From Bacteroidaceae bacterium (GTDB taxonomy: Bacteria > Bacteroidota > Bacteroidia > Bacteroidales > Bacteroidaceae): DNA of 64,000 bases. Numbering within the stretch: the stretch's first letter is position 1; the number at the start of each line of letters is the position of its first letter. Both the position numbers and the translations under genes were made by a program. Positions 51,930 through 61,764 of the stretch are shown one piece after another. Under the pieces are notes generated by a model, which was given only the letters and a program-made list of their open reading frames with translations, made no database searches and was not told the origin of the DNA. Location of the stretch: positions 1 through 64,000 of the forward strand of contig JAGCDQ010000014.1 in assembly GCA_017651245.1 (NCBI GenBank), in the 5' to 3' direction.

Positions 51930-52925
51930 ATGAAAAAAGTAATTGCAATCGTGGCTGGAGGTGACAGCTCTGAGCATGATGTGTCGCTGAGAAGTGCGGC
52001 AGGAATTGATTCGTGGATTGACAAGGAACAGTATGATGTTTACATCGTGGAGGTGAGCCGTCAGGGATGGTTGGCGCATCTGCCAAACGGCAAGAAGTCG
52101 GTGGTGTATCGTCATAACTTTACGTTTAAGGATGAATGGGGCAGGGACATCCGCCCCGATTATGCATACATCACCATTCACGGAACTCCAGGAGAAGATG
52201 GTACGTTGCAGGGTTATTTCGACTTGCTCGGCATCCCTTATTCGACCAGTGGTGTTTTGGTGGAGTCAATGACTTTCAACAAGTTTACCTTGAACCAGTT
52301 CCTGAAAGGTTTTGGTGTGAAGGTGGCAGAAGATGTGCTGGCGCGTCAGGGACAGACGGTGGATGCACAGCAAATTATTGACAAGGTGGGTCTGCCCTGT
52401 TTCATTAAGCCCAATGCAGGTGGCTCAAGTTTTGGCGTGACTCACTGCAAGACGTTGGAGGGTGTCTTGCCAGCCATTGAAAAGGCTATGGAGGAAAGTC
52501 CGGAAGTCTTGATAGAGAGTGAGTTGAAGGGCGTGGAAATCAGCAATGGCGTGTATAAGACGAAAGCCGGTGGAATGCACGTGCTGCCTATCACTGAGGT
52601 GGTGCCGAAGACAGACTTTTTCGATTATGATGCCAAATACAACGGATTGGTGGAGGAAATCACGCCAGCACGTCTGTCTGAAGATACAACGAAGCGTGTG
52701 CAGGCACTGACGGCTGCCATCTATGATATTCTGGGTGCCTCAGGCATTATTCGTATCGACTATATCATCAGCAAGAATGAGGCTGGGGATGATGTGATCA
52801 ATATGCTGGAGATCAATACGACCCCTGGTATGACCCAGACAAGCTTCATTCCGCAGCAGGTGCGTGCTGAAGGCAACGAGATGAAAGATGTGCTGAATGA
52901 GATTATTGCTGACAAACTGGTTTAA
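51930..52925 (+). CDS. ddl: D-alanine--D-alanine ligase
   Basis: A 331-residue ATP-grasp enzyme: N-terminal GGDSSEHDVSLRSAAGI, HGTPGEDGTLQGYFDLLGIP with YSTSGV, CFIKPNAGGSSFGV (ATP site), LIESELKGVEISNGV, and NMLEINTTPGMTQTSFIPQQ (metal site). It makes the D-Ala-D-Ala dipeptide for peptidoglycan. In the Tyr/Phe position of vancomycin-type ligases it has the normal YSTSG. Its translation start region is formed by the repeat array. Confidence 0.95.
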   Translation: MKKVIAIVAGGDSSEHDVSLRSAAGIDSWIDKEQYDVYIVEVSRQGWLAHLPNGKKSVVYRHNFTFKDEWGRDIRPDYAYITIHGTPGEDGTLQGYFDLLGIPYSTSGVLVESMTFNKFTLNQFLKGFGVKVAEDVLARQGQTVDAQQIIDKVGLPCFIKPNAGGSSFGVTHCKTLEGVLPAIEKAMEESPEVLIESELKGVEISNGVYKTKAGGMHVLPITEVVPKTDFFDYDAKYNGLVEEITPARLSEDTTKRVQALTAAIYDILGASGIIRIDYIISKNEAGDDVINMLEINTTPGMTQTSFIPQQVRAEGNEMKDVLNEIIADKLV

Positions 52926-52950
52926 TCCCCGTGTTTAATTCATAAAGCGT

Positions 52951-54081
52951 ATGACACTATCTGATTTTGATGATATTCGGCCTTTCTCCGAAGGCGAGAT
53001 GAAACCCGCATTCGAGAGCATGCTGGCTGATCGTCAGTTCGACAAGATTCTGGGTGGATTGATACCACTACCCAAAGGGCTTCGGAATGGGCTGCTGAAG
53101 ATGATGTTCACGGGCATCAAGACACCGCTCGACTTTCAGAAGCGTTTCATGAAGCCATTGGTGTATTACGTGCTGCATAAGGCGAGCACGGGGTATAGCT
53201 TTTTCTTCCCGAAGTCGCTTGACAGAAACGGGAACTACACTTTCATGTCCAACCATCGTGACATTGTGCTTGACTCGGCATTTCTTGACACGTTCTTGTT
53301 GAAGGACGGCTTCTCTACTACTGTGGAGATTGCCATTGGTAACAACCTGCTCATCTATCCTTGGATCAAGACACTGGTGAAGATGAACAAGTCTTTTGTG
53401 GTCAATCGTGGTTTGACCCCCAAGGAGATGCTCAAGTCGTCAATCCACATGAGTCAATACATGCACTTTGCCATCAACGAGAAGCACGAAAACATCTGGA
53501 TTGCCCAACGGGAAGGACGTGCCAAGGACTCTGACGATCGCACCCAGGACTCTGTGCTCAAGATGCTGAACATGGGTGGACCTACAGCAGGCAAGACGAC
53601 GGCTGAGATTATTGAGAACTTACGCCACCTGAATATCGTGCCATTGGCCATCTCGTATGAGTATGACCCATGCGACTACTTGAAAGCCAAGGAGTTCCAA
53701 TGTAAACGTGACATCCCAGGCTGGAAGAAAGCGAAGCAAGATGACCTCGACAACATGAAGACGGGTATCTGGGGGAAGAAGGGACATGTACACTATCAGG
53801 CAGCTGACTGCATCAACAACTGGCTCGACACCCTTGATTCTACGACGATTGAGAAGGCTGACCTCTTCCGAATGGTGGCAGAGCACATCGACAGCGAGAT
53901 ACATAAGAATTACCGCATCTACGACATCAACCGAGATGCCTTGGAAGGAAAGTCCAATGCCTACATTGAGGAGCGCATCAAGATGGTGGATGTGGAGAAT
54001 CCTGACGTGCCTTTCCTTCGCGAGAAACTCACAGCCATGTATGCCAATCCTCTCCGTAATTATGAGAAAGCTGTTAACTAA
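52951..54081 (+). CDS. Glycerol-3-phosphate/lysophosphatidate acyltransferase-like protein
   Basis: A 376-residue protein with the PlsC-superfamily motif SNHRDIVLDS (NHxxxxD, here NHRDIVLD), the second motif NKSFVVNRG and the third IAQREGRAKD. These form the acyltransferase site for phospholipid synthesis. The protein is longer than PlsC, with an extended C-terminal region, as in a Bacteroidales-specific subgroup. No transmembrane segment is obvious. The end overlaps the start of the next gene by 20 nt. Confidence 0.85.
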   Translation: MTLSDFDDIRPFSEGEMKPAFESMLADRQFDKILGGLIPLPKGLRNGLLKMMFTGIKTPLDFQKRFMKPLVYYVLHKASTGYSFFFPKSLDRNGNYTFMSNHRDIVLDSAFLDTFLLKDGFSTTVEIAIGNNLLIYPWIKTLVKMNKSFVVNRGLTPKEMLKSSIHMSQYMHFAINEKHENIWIAQREGRAKDSDDRTQDSVLKMLNMGGPTAGKTTAEIIENLRHLNIVPLAISYEYDPCDYLKAKEFQCKRDIPGWKKAKQDDLDNMKTGIWGKKGHVHYQAADCINNWLDTLDSTTIEKADLFRMVAEHIDSEIHKNYRIYDINRDALEGKSNAYIEERIKMVDVENPDVPFLREKLTAMYANPLRNYEKAVN

Positions 54082-54697
54082 TATCTTGTGCGTAGCATGC
54101 GTGGTGTGCTGGGTGGCATGTTCCGATGACCACGATGGCGATGATATCCCATCCTATGTCACGGACTTTCTGGTGGCATCGACTGGTGCTGACGGAAAGG
54201 TGGAGAGTGTCCGTTTTGACGATGGAACCACCTGCAATGTCGCTTCTCGACAGGTGGATTTAGAAAAGAAAGACACCTTGTTCCGTTGTTTGGCAACCTA
54301 TACGTATGACAAGGACAAGAATTTCATGTTGTACAACCTTCAACCCATCTTTTCCCAAAAACCATATCCAGCTACTTCCATCTATGTGATCATTGATGGC
54401 AAGCCTTATCAAGATGTGTCTTTGCTGCCACGTGACCCGATGAAAGTCATAAGCATGTGGAAGAGTGGGGGATATCTCAATCTGCATCTGGGACTGATGA
54501 CCACAGGCAATGGTTATCATCAGTATGCTTTTTGCGAAGATAGTCCCGGGCACTATTCTCTGTTGCACCAGCGTCCCTTAAACGATGGCAGTGCTTACAC
54601 AGAACACATCTATCTTTCCATGCCGATCCCTCAGGGGCTGGACACATTCACTTTTACCGTCAAGACATATGATGGTGACTATACACGAACATTCTAA
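54062..54697 (+). CDS. Lipoprotein, NigD-like family
   Basis: From the ATG at 54062 the protein has 211 residues with a Cys-rich signal peptide MRKLLTNILCVACVVCWVAC and lipobox Cys20, then SDDHDGDD. The mature protein has a beta-rich pattern (VRFDDGTTCNVAS, LFRCLATYTYDKDK) followed by SGGYLNLHLGLM and a C-terminal beta region, similar to NigD-like Bacteroidales lipoproteins. It overlaps the end of the acyltransferase gene by 20 nt, so the signal peptide is encoded within the other gene. Function unknown. Confidence 0.7.
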   Translation: MRKLLTNILCVACVVCWVACSDDHDGDDIPSYVTDFLVASTGADGKVESVRFDDGTTCNVASRQVDLEKKDTLFRCLATYTYDKDKNFMLYNLQPIFSQKPYPATSIYVIIDGKPYQDVSLLPRDPMKVISMWKSGGYLNLHLGLMTTGNGYHQYAFCEDSPGHYSLLHQRPLNDGSAYTEHIYLSMPIPQGLDTFTFTVKTYDGDYTRTF

Positions 54698-54719
54698 ACG
54701 TCAATAATATAGTAAATAT

Positions 54720-54992
54720 ATGACCAGAGCAATTATAACCGTAGTGGGTAAGGATACCGTAGGTATTATCGCTAAAGTCTGCACTTATCTGGCAGACAAC
54801 CAAATCAATATCCTCGACATCTCACAGACCATTGTGCAGGAGTTCTTCAACATGATGATGATTGTTGATTTGACCAAGTCTGTCAAGGCATTCGACCAGC
54901 TGAGTGACGAATTGGTGAAGATCGGTAATGACACAGGCGTTCAGGTGAAATGCCAGTTGGAAGATATCTTTGACAAGATGCACAGAATCTAA
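54720..54992 (+). CDS. ACT domain protein (UPF0237)
   Basis: A 90-residue single ACT domain (RAIITVVGKDTVGIIAKVCT, NILDISQTIVQEFFNMMMIV). ACT domains bind amino acids or other small ligands and regulate partners. It lies 15 nt upstream of the PFL-family gene, the usual pair in many bacteria, which suggests they act together. Confidence 0.92.
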   Translation: MTRAIITVVGKDTVGIIAKVCTYLADNQINILDISQTIVQEFFNMMMIVDLTKSVKAFDQLSDELVKIGNDTGVQVKCQLEDIFDKMHRI

Positions 54993-55007
54993 ATTGTACA
55001 TGACAAG

Positions 55008-56489
55008 ATGATTAACTTACAGGAGGTCATTGAGACCAATAAGATGATCGAGCAGGAGAATCTGGATGTCCGCACCATCACGATGGGCATCAACTTGCTT
55101 GACTGTGCTGACCGTGACTTGACTGTCACATGTGAGAAGATATATAAGAAGATAACGACGCTGGCACGTGACCTTGTGCAGACAGGTGAGGACATCGCCA
55201 GAGAATTCGGAATCCCTATTGTCAACAAGCGTATCAGCATCACGCCTGTCTCGTTGGTGGGTGGTGCTTGTTGCCGCATACCAGGTGACTATGTACAAAT
55301 CGCAAAGACGCTGGACTGTGCTGCCAAAGATGTGGGTGTGAACATCCTTGGAGGTTATTCCGCCATTGTGTCGAAGGGCATGACGCAAAGTGATGAACTG
55401 CTCATTCGCAGTATTCCGATGGCATTGGCATGCACAGAGCGTATTTGTTCCAGCATCAATGTGGGCTCTACCAAAACAGGTATCAACATGGATGCTGTGC
55501 GTCTGATGGGTGACATCATCAAGCAGACGGCTGAGACGACGAAGGAGCGGGATTCTGTGGGATGTACCAAACTCGTGGTGCTCTGCAATGCGCCCGATGA
55601 CAACCCCTTTATGGCTGGTGCTTTCCATGGAGTGAGTGAGGCGGATGCCATTATCAACGTGGGAGTCAGTGGTCCAGGTGTGGTGAAATACGCCCTCGAA
55701 CAGATGGACGAGGCAACGAATCGATTAAGTATCGATTCGGAAGACTCGGGGTGCAGTGCTCCCTTTGTGCAAGTCCAACGAAGGAAGGGCGAAGCAGAAT
55801 GGGAAAAGCACAAAGGGGGACGTGGACTGGCTGATTTCGAACTCCTTTGTGAGACCATCAAACGCACTGCTTTCAAGATTACCCGTGTGGGACAACTCGT
55901 GGCACAGGAGGCGAGCCGTCGTTTGGGTGTTCCTTTCGGGATCATAGACCTGAGCTTGGCACCTACTCCTGCCATTGGTGACTCTGTGGCGGACATCCTC
56001 AAGTGCATCGGTGTGGAACATCCTGGTGCGCCTGGCACTACCGCTGCCCTTGCCATGCTCAACGACCAAGTGAAGAAGGGTGGGGTGATGGCATCCTCCT
56101 ATGTGGGTGGACTCTCGGGCGCGTTCATTCCTGTGAGTGAAGACCAAGGAATGATTGATGCAGTGGAGGCTGGAGCACTCACCATCGAGAAGCTCGAAGC
56201 CATGACCTGTGTCTGCTCCGTAGGACTGGACATGATAGCCATTCCTGGCGATACACCGGCTACCACGATTGCAGGCATCATTGCCGACGAGAGTGCTATT
56301 GGTATGGTCAATCAGAAGACCACAGCTGTACGTATCATCCCAGTGGTAGGCAAGACCGTAGGCGACACCGTCGAGTATGGTGGGCTGTTCGGTCATGCTC
56401 CTATCATGCCGGTCAATACCTTCTCTTCTCAGCGATTCGTGGACCGAGGAGGACGCATTCCTGCACCTATTCATAGTTTCAAGAATTAA
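55008..56489 (+). CDS. PFL family protein (UPF0210/DUF711) with palindromic in-frame insertion
   Basis: A 493-residue protein; the family is usually close to 450. Conserved segments include NIRTITMG-like [48 protein letters not shown], and [16 protein letters not shown] through [10 protein letters not shown] at the end. It has the fold of pyruvate-formate-lyase-like proteins but lacks the glycyl radical motif; function unknown. Between KYALEQ and [18 protein letters not shown] there are about 42 residues where relatives have about six. This stretch is Arg/Lys/Glu-rich and encoded by the palindromic segment at 55711-55820. The rest appears intact. Confidence 0.88.
   Translation: MINLQEVIETNKMIEQENLDVRTITMGINLLDCADRDLTVTCEKIYKKITTLARDLVQTGEDIAREFGIPIVNKRISITPVSLVGGACCRIPGDYVQIAKTLDCAAKDVGVNILGGYSAIVSKGMTQSDELLIRSIPMALACTERICSSINVGSTKTGINMDAVRLMGDIIKQTAETTKERDSVGCTKLVVLCNAPDDNPFMAGAFHGVSEADAIINVGVSGPGVVKYALEQMDEATNRLSIDSEDSGCSAPFVQVQRRKGEAEWEKHKGGRGLADFELLCETIKRTAFKITRVGQLVAQEASRRLGVPFGIIDLSLAPTPAIGDSVADILKCIGVEHPGAPGTTAALAMLNDQVKKGGVMASSYVGGLSGAFIPVSEDQGMIDAVEAGALTIEKLEAMTCVCSVGLDMIAIPGDTPATTIAGIIADESAIGMVNQKTTAVRIIPVVGKTVGDTVEYGGLFGHAPIMPVNTFSSQRFVDRGGRIPAPIHSFKN
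55711..55820. repeat. Palindrome-rich segment inside the PFL gene
   Basis: CGAATCGAT (55717-55725), 5-nt loop, ATCGATTCG (55731-55739) is a perfect 9-bp hairpin. CCCTTTGTGC (55761-55770) pairs with GCACAAAGGG (55808-55817). Between them CGAAGGAAGGGCGAAGCAG resembles CGTAGGAAGGGCGTAGCG just after gmd (62911-62928). The open frame is maintained throughout. Confidence 0.7.
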
Positions 56490-56505
56490 ACAATCATACC
56501 TCAAT

Positions 56506-59112
56506 ATGAAACACCTGTTATCAATCCTAACCCTATCCGTCCTATCCATTTTCCCTGCTGTGGCACAGCGGAAAGCCAGTCTTGACCTTGGCTGGAGATT
56601 CCATCGTGGTGACTTGGTGAATGCCGAAGCCACTGAGTTCGACGACACCAAATGGCGCACCTTGTCCGTGCCCCACGATTTCAGCATGGAACCAGCCACA
56701 GACCCTTCTGACGAACGCCAGCGATGGACGGGTTGGTCTGATATGCAGGTGGGTCCCTTCTCCCGACTCAGTGTCGGTAACTGGGACACAGGACAGACCG
56801 TGGGTGGTACAGGTTGGTACCGCAACACCTTCATTCTACCTATCCAGGGCAATGCCACTCTTGACACGTATCTTTCGCAGACGAATGTGAATGTCCGTTT
56901 CGATGGTGTCTATAATCAGTCAGAGGTGTGGGTGAATGGTGTCAAGGCAGCGGTCAATGTTTATGGCTATATGCCTTTCGTTGTGAACCTCAACAAGATA
57001 CTGGCTGATGCCAAGAACCGTCGACAGAACAACGAGCCTGTGGTGACCATCGCTGTCAAGGCGGTGAACGAAGGGCTCAACTCCCGATGGTATGCAGGTA
57101 GTGGTATCTTCCGTCATGTCTGGCTCGAAACGACCGATAAATTGCATCTTGACGAATGGGACACTTATGTGGATGGCTCAGAACTCATCAACAAGGGCAA
57201 GGACGCGAATGTGAAGGTTTTTGCGAAAGTGTTCAACGAGGACACCCGTTCCGCTGTCACTCAGTTCTGTGTGGACATTCTGGATGCTGGAGGCTATCCC
57301 GTTGCTCATCTGGAGAAGGAATTGACCGTCAGCGCATCCAATACCACCGGTGCAGATGTTGCCATAGAACTCCCCGTTAAGACTCCTCGTCTTTGGTCGA
57401 TTGAAGACCCTTACCGCTATACCGCCAAGGTTTCCGTGTGCAAGTCGGGCGAGGAAAAGGATGCGCTCTACATCCCCTTCGGTATCCGCACCCTTCACTT
57501 CTCTGCTGAAGAGGGTTTCCTGCTCAATGGCAAACCTACCAAACTTCATGGGGGTTGCGTGCACCATGACAACGGGCTTTTGGGTACTGCTGCCATCGAC
57601 CGTGCTGAAGTGCATAAGGTGGAACTCCTGAAGGCTCAGGGCTATAATGCCGTGCGCTGCAGCCATAATCTCCCTTCTGAGGCATTTCTCAATGCTTGCG
57701 ACAGCTTGGGCATGCTCGTCATCGACGAAGTGTTTGACCAGTGGGAAGAACCGAAACGTAGCAACGACTACAGCCAATTCTTCACCCGCGACCATATGAA
57801 GGATATGGCACTGATGGTGCGTCGTGACCGCAATCATCCCAGCATTATCATGTGGAGCATCGGTAATGAAGAGGCACAGCGTTGCGATCCCCGAGGGAAG
57901 GAAATCGCACTGGAACTGAATTTGGCAGCCAATGCAGAAGATCATACACGCCCCACGACCATGGCGGTCTGCTCTTTCTGGGATAGACCTGGGCTGACTT
58001 GGGAGAAGGATTCTCCCCGTGCGTTCGATAACATCGAAGTGGGTGGTTACAACTATGAATGGCGTCACTATGTGGCAGATCATGATTCCTTCCCCGACCG
58101 TATCATGTACGGTTCTGAGTCTGTTCCTAATGAGATGGCACAGAACTGGAACCTTGTCAATGAGCGCCCTTACATCATCGGTGATTTCGTTTGGACAGCG
58201 ATTGACTACATTGGTGAGGCTGGACTCGGGCACACCCATGAACGTGCAGATGACCAGTGGATTCAACTCCTCTCTTGGCCTTGGTTCAATGCGTGGTGTG
58301 GTGACCTCGACCTGATTGGTGACAAGAAGCCTCAGAGCTACTATCGCGACGTTCTGTGGAACCGTAGCAAATTGGCGATGGCAGTGCGTCCGTCAGTGCC
58401 TGATGGTGAGCGTGAAGTGGTCGGTATGTGGGGATGGACCGCAGAAGAGAACCACTGGAACTGGGCATCTCGTGGAAAGGAGGGAGCCTATCTCCCGATT
58501 GAGTTGCGTCCAGAGAACTACCAGACGGTCAATATCGCAGGCAATATGAAACACAATGTGAACGCCCATCGCAGCGATTCCTTGCGTGTCAATGTCTATA
58601 GCCGTGAGCCTCGTGTGCGACTGCTGATCAACGATTCCATCATGGGCGAGAAGGACACTGACCCAGAGACATACACTGCTACCTTCACGGTGGCTTATGA
58701 GCCAGGTTCTTTGAAAGCCATGACGGTTCCGCAGGCAAAGAAGGCGAAGCCCGACTCTTTGGAGTTCGTGACGGCTCTTCCGCCAGCCCGTCTGACGCTG
58801 AAGGCAGACCGTACCTCCATCTCTTCTTCCCACAACGATCTTTCCTATATTCAGATCTCCGTGGAGGATGAGGAGGGACACTTGTGTCCCACTGCGGAAA
58901 TTCCCCTTGAAATTACCGTCTTTGGTGATGCTCAAGTGGTGGCTGGCACAGGACATCCATACGATATGCACTCCTTCCGGTCTCTCCGTCCCACCACTTT
59001 CCGGGGAAAGGCACTTGCCATTGTCCAACCGAAAGACCAAGCTGGCGAGGTGACGCTGACCGTCAAAGCCAAAGGACTGGAAGAAGCACAGATAACGATA
59101 GAAATGAGATAA
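56506..59112 (+). CDS. Secreted GH2 beta-galactosidase-like enzyme
   Basis: From the ATG at 56506 the protein has 868 residues with a signal peptide (MKHLLSILTLSVLSIFPAVA). GH2 sugar-binding, Ig and TIM-barrel domains follow, with acid/base Glu455 (WSIGNEEAQ) and nucleophile Glu538 (MYGSESVP). The C-terminal part holds a DUF4982-like and an Ig-like domain (RLTLKADRTSISSSHNDLSY). The subgroup is beta-galactosidase-like, but other GH2 activities are possible. It starts 16 nt after the PFL gene and is followed after 34 nt by GH27, suggesting joint removal of beta- and alpha-galactose. Confidence 0.88.
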   Translation: MKHLLSILTLSVLSIFPAVAQRKASLDLGWRFHRGDLVNAEATEFDDTKWRTLSVPHDFSMEPATDPSDERQRWTGWSDMQVGPFSRLSVGNWDTGQTVGGTGWYRNTFILPIQGNATLDTYLSQTNVNVRFDGVYNQSEVWVNGVKAAVNVYGYMPFVVNLNKILADAKNRRQNNEPVVTIAVKAVNEGLNSRWYAGSGIFRHVWLETTDKLHLDEWDTYVDGSELINKGKDANVKVFAKVFNEDTRSAVTQFCVDILDAGGYPVAHLEKELTVSASNTTGADVAIELPVKTPRLWSIEDPYRYTAKVSVCKSGEEKDALYIPFGIRTLHFSAEEGFLLNGKPTKLHGGCVHHDNGLLGTAAIDRAEVHKVELLKAQGYNAVRCSHNLPSEAFLNACDSLGMLVIDEVFDQWEEPKRSNDYSQFFTRDHMKDMALMVRRDRNHPSIIMWSIGNEEAQRCDPRGKEIALELNLAANAEDHTRPTTMAVCSFWDRPGLTWEKDSPRAFDNIEVGGYNYEWRHYVADHDSFPDRIMYGSESVPNEMAQNWNLVNERPYIIGDFVWTAIDYIGEAGLGHTHERADDQWIQLLSWPWFNAWCGDLDLIGDKKPQSYYRDVLWNRSKLAMAVRPSVPDGEREVVGMWGWTAEENHWNWASRGKEGAYLPIELRPENYQTVNIAGNMKHNVNAHRSDSLRVNVYSREPRVRLLINDSIMGEKDTDPETYTATFTVAYEPGSLKAMTVPQAKKAKPDSLEFVTALPPARLTLKADRTSISSSHNDLSYIQISVEDEEGHLCPTAEIPLEITVFGDAQVVAGTGHPYDMHSFRSLRPTTFRGKALAIVQPKDQAGEVTLTVKAKGLEEAQITIEMR

Positions 59113-59146
59113 AAGAAATAAACTCCTGATTTACACTTAAAACCTA

Positions 59147-60928
59147 ATGATTCAAACAAGTAAATTCATTCTCGCGTTAGCCCTTTCCTGTGGGGGACAA
59201 GTGGGCTTCGCACAAAACCTTCCCGACAAGCCCACGATGGGTTGGAGCTCGTGGAACACCTTTGGCGTCAACATTAGTGAGTCGATCATCAAAGAACAGG
59301 CGAAAGCCATGAAGGATAAAGGGCTGTTGGATGTAGGCTTCAACCATGTGAACATTGATGATGGGTATTTTGGCGGACGTGACGCTGCTGGCAATTTGAA
59401 GATCCATCCCACCCGTTTCCCACATGGTCTTGCCCCTGTGGTGGATTATATCCATGGTCTTGACATGAAGGCTGGCATCTATTCCGATGGCGGCAAAAAC
59501 ACTTGTGGCAGTATGTTCAATGGTGATGTGACTGGTAAGGGCGTGGGCCTCTACGGACATGACCAGCAAGATTGCGATTTCTTCTTCAAGGAGATGGGCT
59601 TCGACTTCATCAAGATCGATTTCTGTGGCGGTTCCCCTGGTCACAATGAAGATGGCTTGAAGCTTGACGAGGAGACACGCTATAAAGCGATTGCACAAGC
59701 TATTAAGAATACTGGCAGAACGGACGTCCGTATGAACATCTGTCGTTGGGATTATCCTGGCAACTGGGCACATGATATCGCTACCTCTTGGCGTACGACG
59801 GGTGACATCAATGCTTCCTGGGGGTCTGTCAGGGACATTATCAAGCAGAATCTCTACCTCTCTGCCTATTGTTATGACGGACATTATAATGATATGGATA
59901 TGCTGGAGGTGGGTAGGTCGCTTACGACAGTGGAAGACCGCACACACTTTGCTATGTGGTGCATCATGTCAAGCCCTCTCCTCATTGGATGCAACATCAA
60001 GACAATTCCTGCCATTGCCCTCAACCTGCTCAAGAACAAAGAGCTCATTGCCCTCAACCAAGACGACCTTTGTATCCAGGCCTATGTGGTGCAGCATGTG
60101 GGTGACACGTATGTGTTGGTGAAAGACATCGAAACCCTCTATGGCAAGACGCGTGCGGTGGCATTTTACAATCCCTCTGACGAGAGGCAAGAGATGAGTA
60201 TCCCGTTCACCGACCTCGACTTGGACGGCACAGTTCAGGTGCGGGATCTTATCAAGAAACAAGATTTGGGCGAGATGACCGGAAACCTGACTGCTACCGT
60301 GTCTGCTCATGGGGTTTGTATCTATCGTCTGGAGGCAGAAAAGCGTCTGGAACGCACACGCTATGAAGCAGAGACTGCCTACCTGAGCAAATATACGGAG
60401 ATTAAGAATAATCAGGATAATAAGTCTGCTATTTATGAGGAGAACGCGGCTTGCTCTGGCAGGGAGTACGTGGGTTGGTTGGGGAGTGACCCCAAGAATG
60501 ACCTCCAGTGGCGTCATGTCTATAGTGATCAGGGAGGTGACTATACGATGAAGCTTTCTTTCATCTCAGGCGAATCGCGCAACATCACTGTCAACGTGAA
60601 TGGTCAGGATGTAAAGACAATTTCTTGCAATTCAGGTGGTTGGGGTACTGTCTCTTCCATAAGCCTCACCATCACGCTTCAGCCAGGTGAGAACACCGTT
60701 CGGCTTTACAATAAATCGTCTTCTTCTTGGATGCCCAATGTCGATTGCATGACCCTCCGACCTATAGGCGTCACCGACCGTGTGGTGGTGGGTATTGGTG
60801 CCCCCGTGGCAGTGCCCTCTTCCCACCAGAACGATGGTAAGTATTACACCCTGGATGGCAAACCAGTGCGTCACCCCCAAAAGAACCGAATTTATATTTA
60901 CAACGGGAAGAAAATTCTGGTAAGGTGA
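59147..60928 (+). CDS. Secreted GH27 alpha-galactosidase with CBM-like domain
   Basis: A 593-residue protein with a signal peptide (GGQVGFAQ). The barrel starts with KPTMGWSSWNTFGVNISE. The nucleophile is Asp158 in FIKIDFCGG and the acid/base Asp220 in WRTTGDINASW; NIDDGYFGGRD and SPLLIGCN are family motifs. A beta-rich C-terminal domain of CBM6/35 type (RYEAETAYLSKYTEIKN, about 400-545) precedes the tail KYYTLDGKPV...RIYIYNGKKILVR. It hydrolyses alpha-galactosyl residues of galactomannan or raffinose-type sugars. The tail resembles those of two other secreted proteins in the window. Confidence 0.9.
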   Translation: MIQTSKFILALALSCGGQVGFAQNLPDKPTMGWSSWNTFGVNISESIIKEQAKAMKDKGLLDVGFNHVNIDDGYFGGRDAAGNLKIHPTRFPHGLAPVVDYIHGLDMKAGIYSDGGKNTCGSMFNGDVTGKGVGLYGHDQQDCDFFFKEMGFDFIKIDFCGGSPGHNEDGLKLDEETRYKAIAQAIKNTGRTDVRMNICRWDYPGNWAHDIATSWRTTGDINASWGSVRDIIKQNLYLSAYCYDGHYNDMDMLEVGRSLTTVEDRTHFAMWCIMSSPLLIGCNIKTIPAIALNLLKNKELIALNQDDLCIQAYVVQHVGDTYVLVKDIETLYGKTRAVAFYNPSDERQEMSIPFTDLDLDGTVQVRDLIKKQDLGEMTGNLTATVSAHGVCIYRLEAEKRLERTRYEAETAYLSKYTEIKNNQDNKSAIYEENAACSGREYVGWLGSDPKNDLQWRHVYSDQGGDYTMKLSFISGESRNITVNVNGQDVKTISCNSGGWGTVSSISLTITLQPGENTVRLYNKSSSSWMPNVDCMTLRPIGVTDRVVVGIGAPVAVPSSHQNDGKYYTLDGKPVRHPQKNRIYIYNGKKILVR

Positions 60929-61032
60929 TTTTTTACCCCTCCCTATGATGATGAAAAGAGGGGAAGTTCCCTAAAAAACACGTTTGTATTATTTATTTTT
61001 TATATTTTTTTCACCATTTTGTGGGGATTTCG

Positions 61033-61040
61033 TATCTTTG
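61033..61040 (+). promoter_or_regulatory. -7 box of upxY-gmd
   Basis: TATCTTTG then CAACC, giving a leader of about 70 nt before the ATG at 61119. No clear -33 element. The preceding 90 nt are AT-rich. Confidence 0.55.
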
Positions 61041-61079
61041 CAACCGAAAAGTGTCAATCTCTTTTGGGAGAGGGGCGAT

Positions 61080-61103
61080 ATCATGCCAAAATTTTGGCAT
61101 GAT
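61080..61103. promoter_or_regulatory. Perfect 24-nt palindrome in the upxY leader
   Basis: ATCATGCC-AAAATTTT-GGCATGAT, 15 nt before the upxY ATG. It could be an operator half-site pair or an RNA hairpin in the leader. UpxY proteins act on their own leader RNA/DNA region to prevent early termination, so this hairpin is a candidate target, though direct evidence is lacking. Confidence 0.65.
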
Positions 61104-61118
61104 GCAGCGTGAAGTAGC

Positions 61119-61727
61119 ATGGCAGAGATTCCTGAAAATAATGCTTCCCACGAAACGGTCGGTGCCAATTTGCGTCAATCGCTCGCCGGAGGCGTGCCCG
61201 AACGGAAATGGCTGGTGGCGTTGGTGAAGACGAACTTCGAAGAAGTTTGTCGCAAGCAGTTGCAGGAAAAGGGCTATGAAGCGTATGTGGCTTGCCAGAA
61301 ACAAACGCGGGTGTATCGTAACCGCCATCGTCGTGAAGTGACACACATCATCATTTCCCGTATGGTGTTTATCCACATCAACGAGAAGGAACGGTTGCAG
61401 ATACTGAAAGACTTCCCCGTCATCAAGTGCTTCTTGACCAATAAGGCTGCTCAGACGAACGAATTTGGCAGACATCCCTTTGCCGTCATTCCAGATGCCC
61501 AGATGGAACGTCTTCAGTTCATGCTCTACAATGCAGAAACTCCTGTTGGTTTCACGGCAGAGCCACTCCGTCTGGGAGAACACATCCGTGTGGTTCGTGG
61601 CCCGCTTACCAACTGCGAGGGACAAGTCATTCGTTTGGGAAACAATTCCTACCTTGTCGTCACACTTGATGCGCTGGGCTCCGCTATGGTCAATATCTCC
61701 CCCGACGACCTCGAAAGAATCGCTTGA
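61119..61727 (+). CDS. UpxY-family transcription antiterminator (NusG-like)
   Basis: A 202-residue protein with a NusG N-terminal domain (KWLVALVKTNFEEVCRKQLQ, TRVYRNRHRREVTHIIISRM, VFIHI) and a C-terminal KOW domain (LGEHIRVVRGPLTNCEGQV). UpxY proteins bind RNA polymerase in the leader of capsular polysaccharide operons of Bacteroides and prevent termination. Here it is followed only by gmd before the fimbrial genes; no UpxZ and no glycosyltransferases are visible. The N-terminal 28 residues are non-conserved, so a later start is conceivable, but no nearby ATG exists. Confidence 0.85.
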   Translation: MAEIPENNASHETVGANLRQSLAGGVPERKWLVALVKTNFEEVCRKQLQEKGYEAYVACQKQTRVYRNRHRREVTHIIISRMVFIHINEKERLQILKDFPVIKCFLTNKAAQTNEFGRHPFAVIPDAQMERLQFMLYNAETPVGFTAEPLRLGEHIRVVRGPLTNCEGQVIRLGNNSYLVVTLDALGSAMVNISPDDLERIA

Positions 61728-61764
61728 CACACTGAAATCACGAAACAAATAATATCTGACAATA

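Noticed and set aside
51740-52024. A minus-strand frame giving a Leu-Thr-Ile repeat protein
   Set aside because: It is the reverse translation of the hexamer array and overlaps rluD and ddl.
53786-54061. A longer start for the NigD-like lipoprotein within the acyltransferase gene
   Set aside because: The extension is the out-of-frame translation of the acyltransferase and would bury the signal peptide; the ATG at 54062 gives a clean lipoprotein signal.
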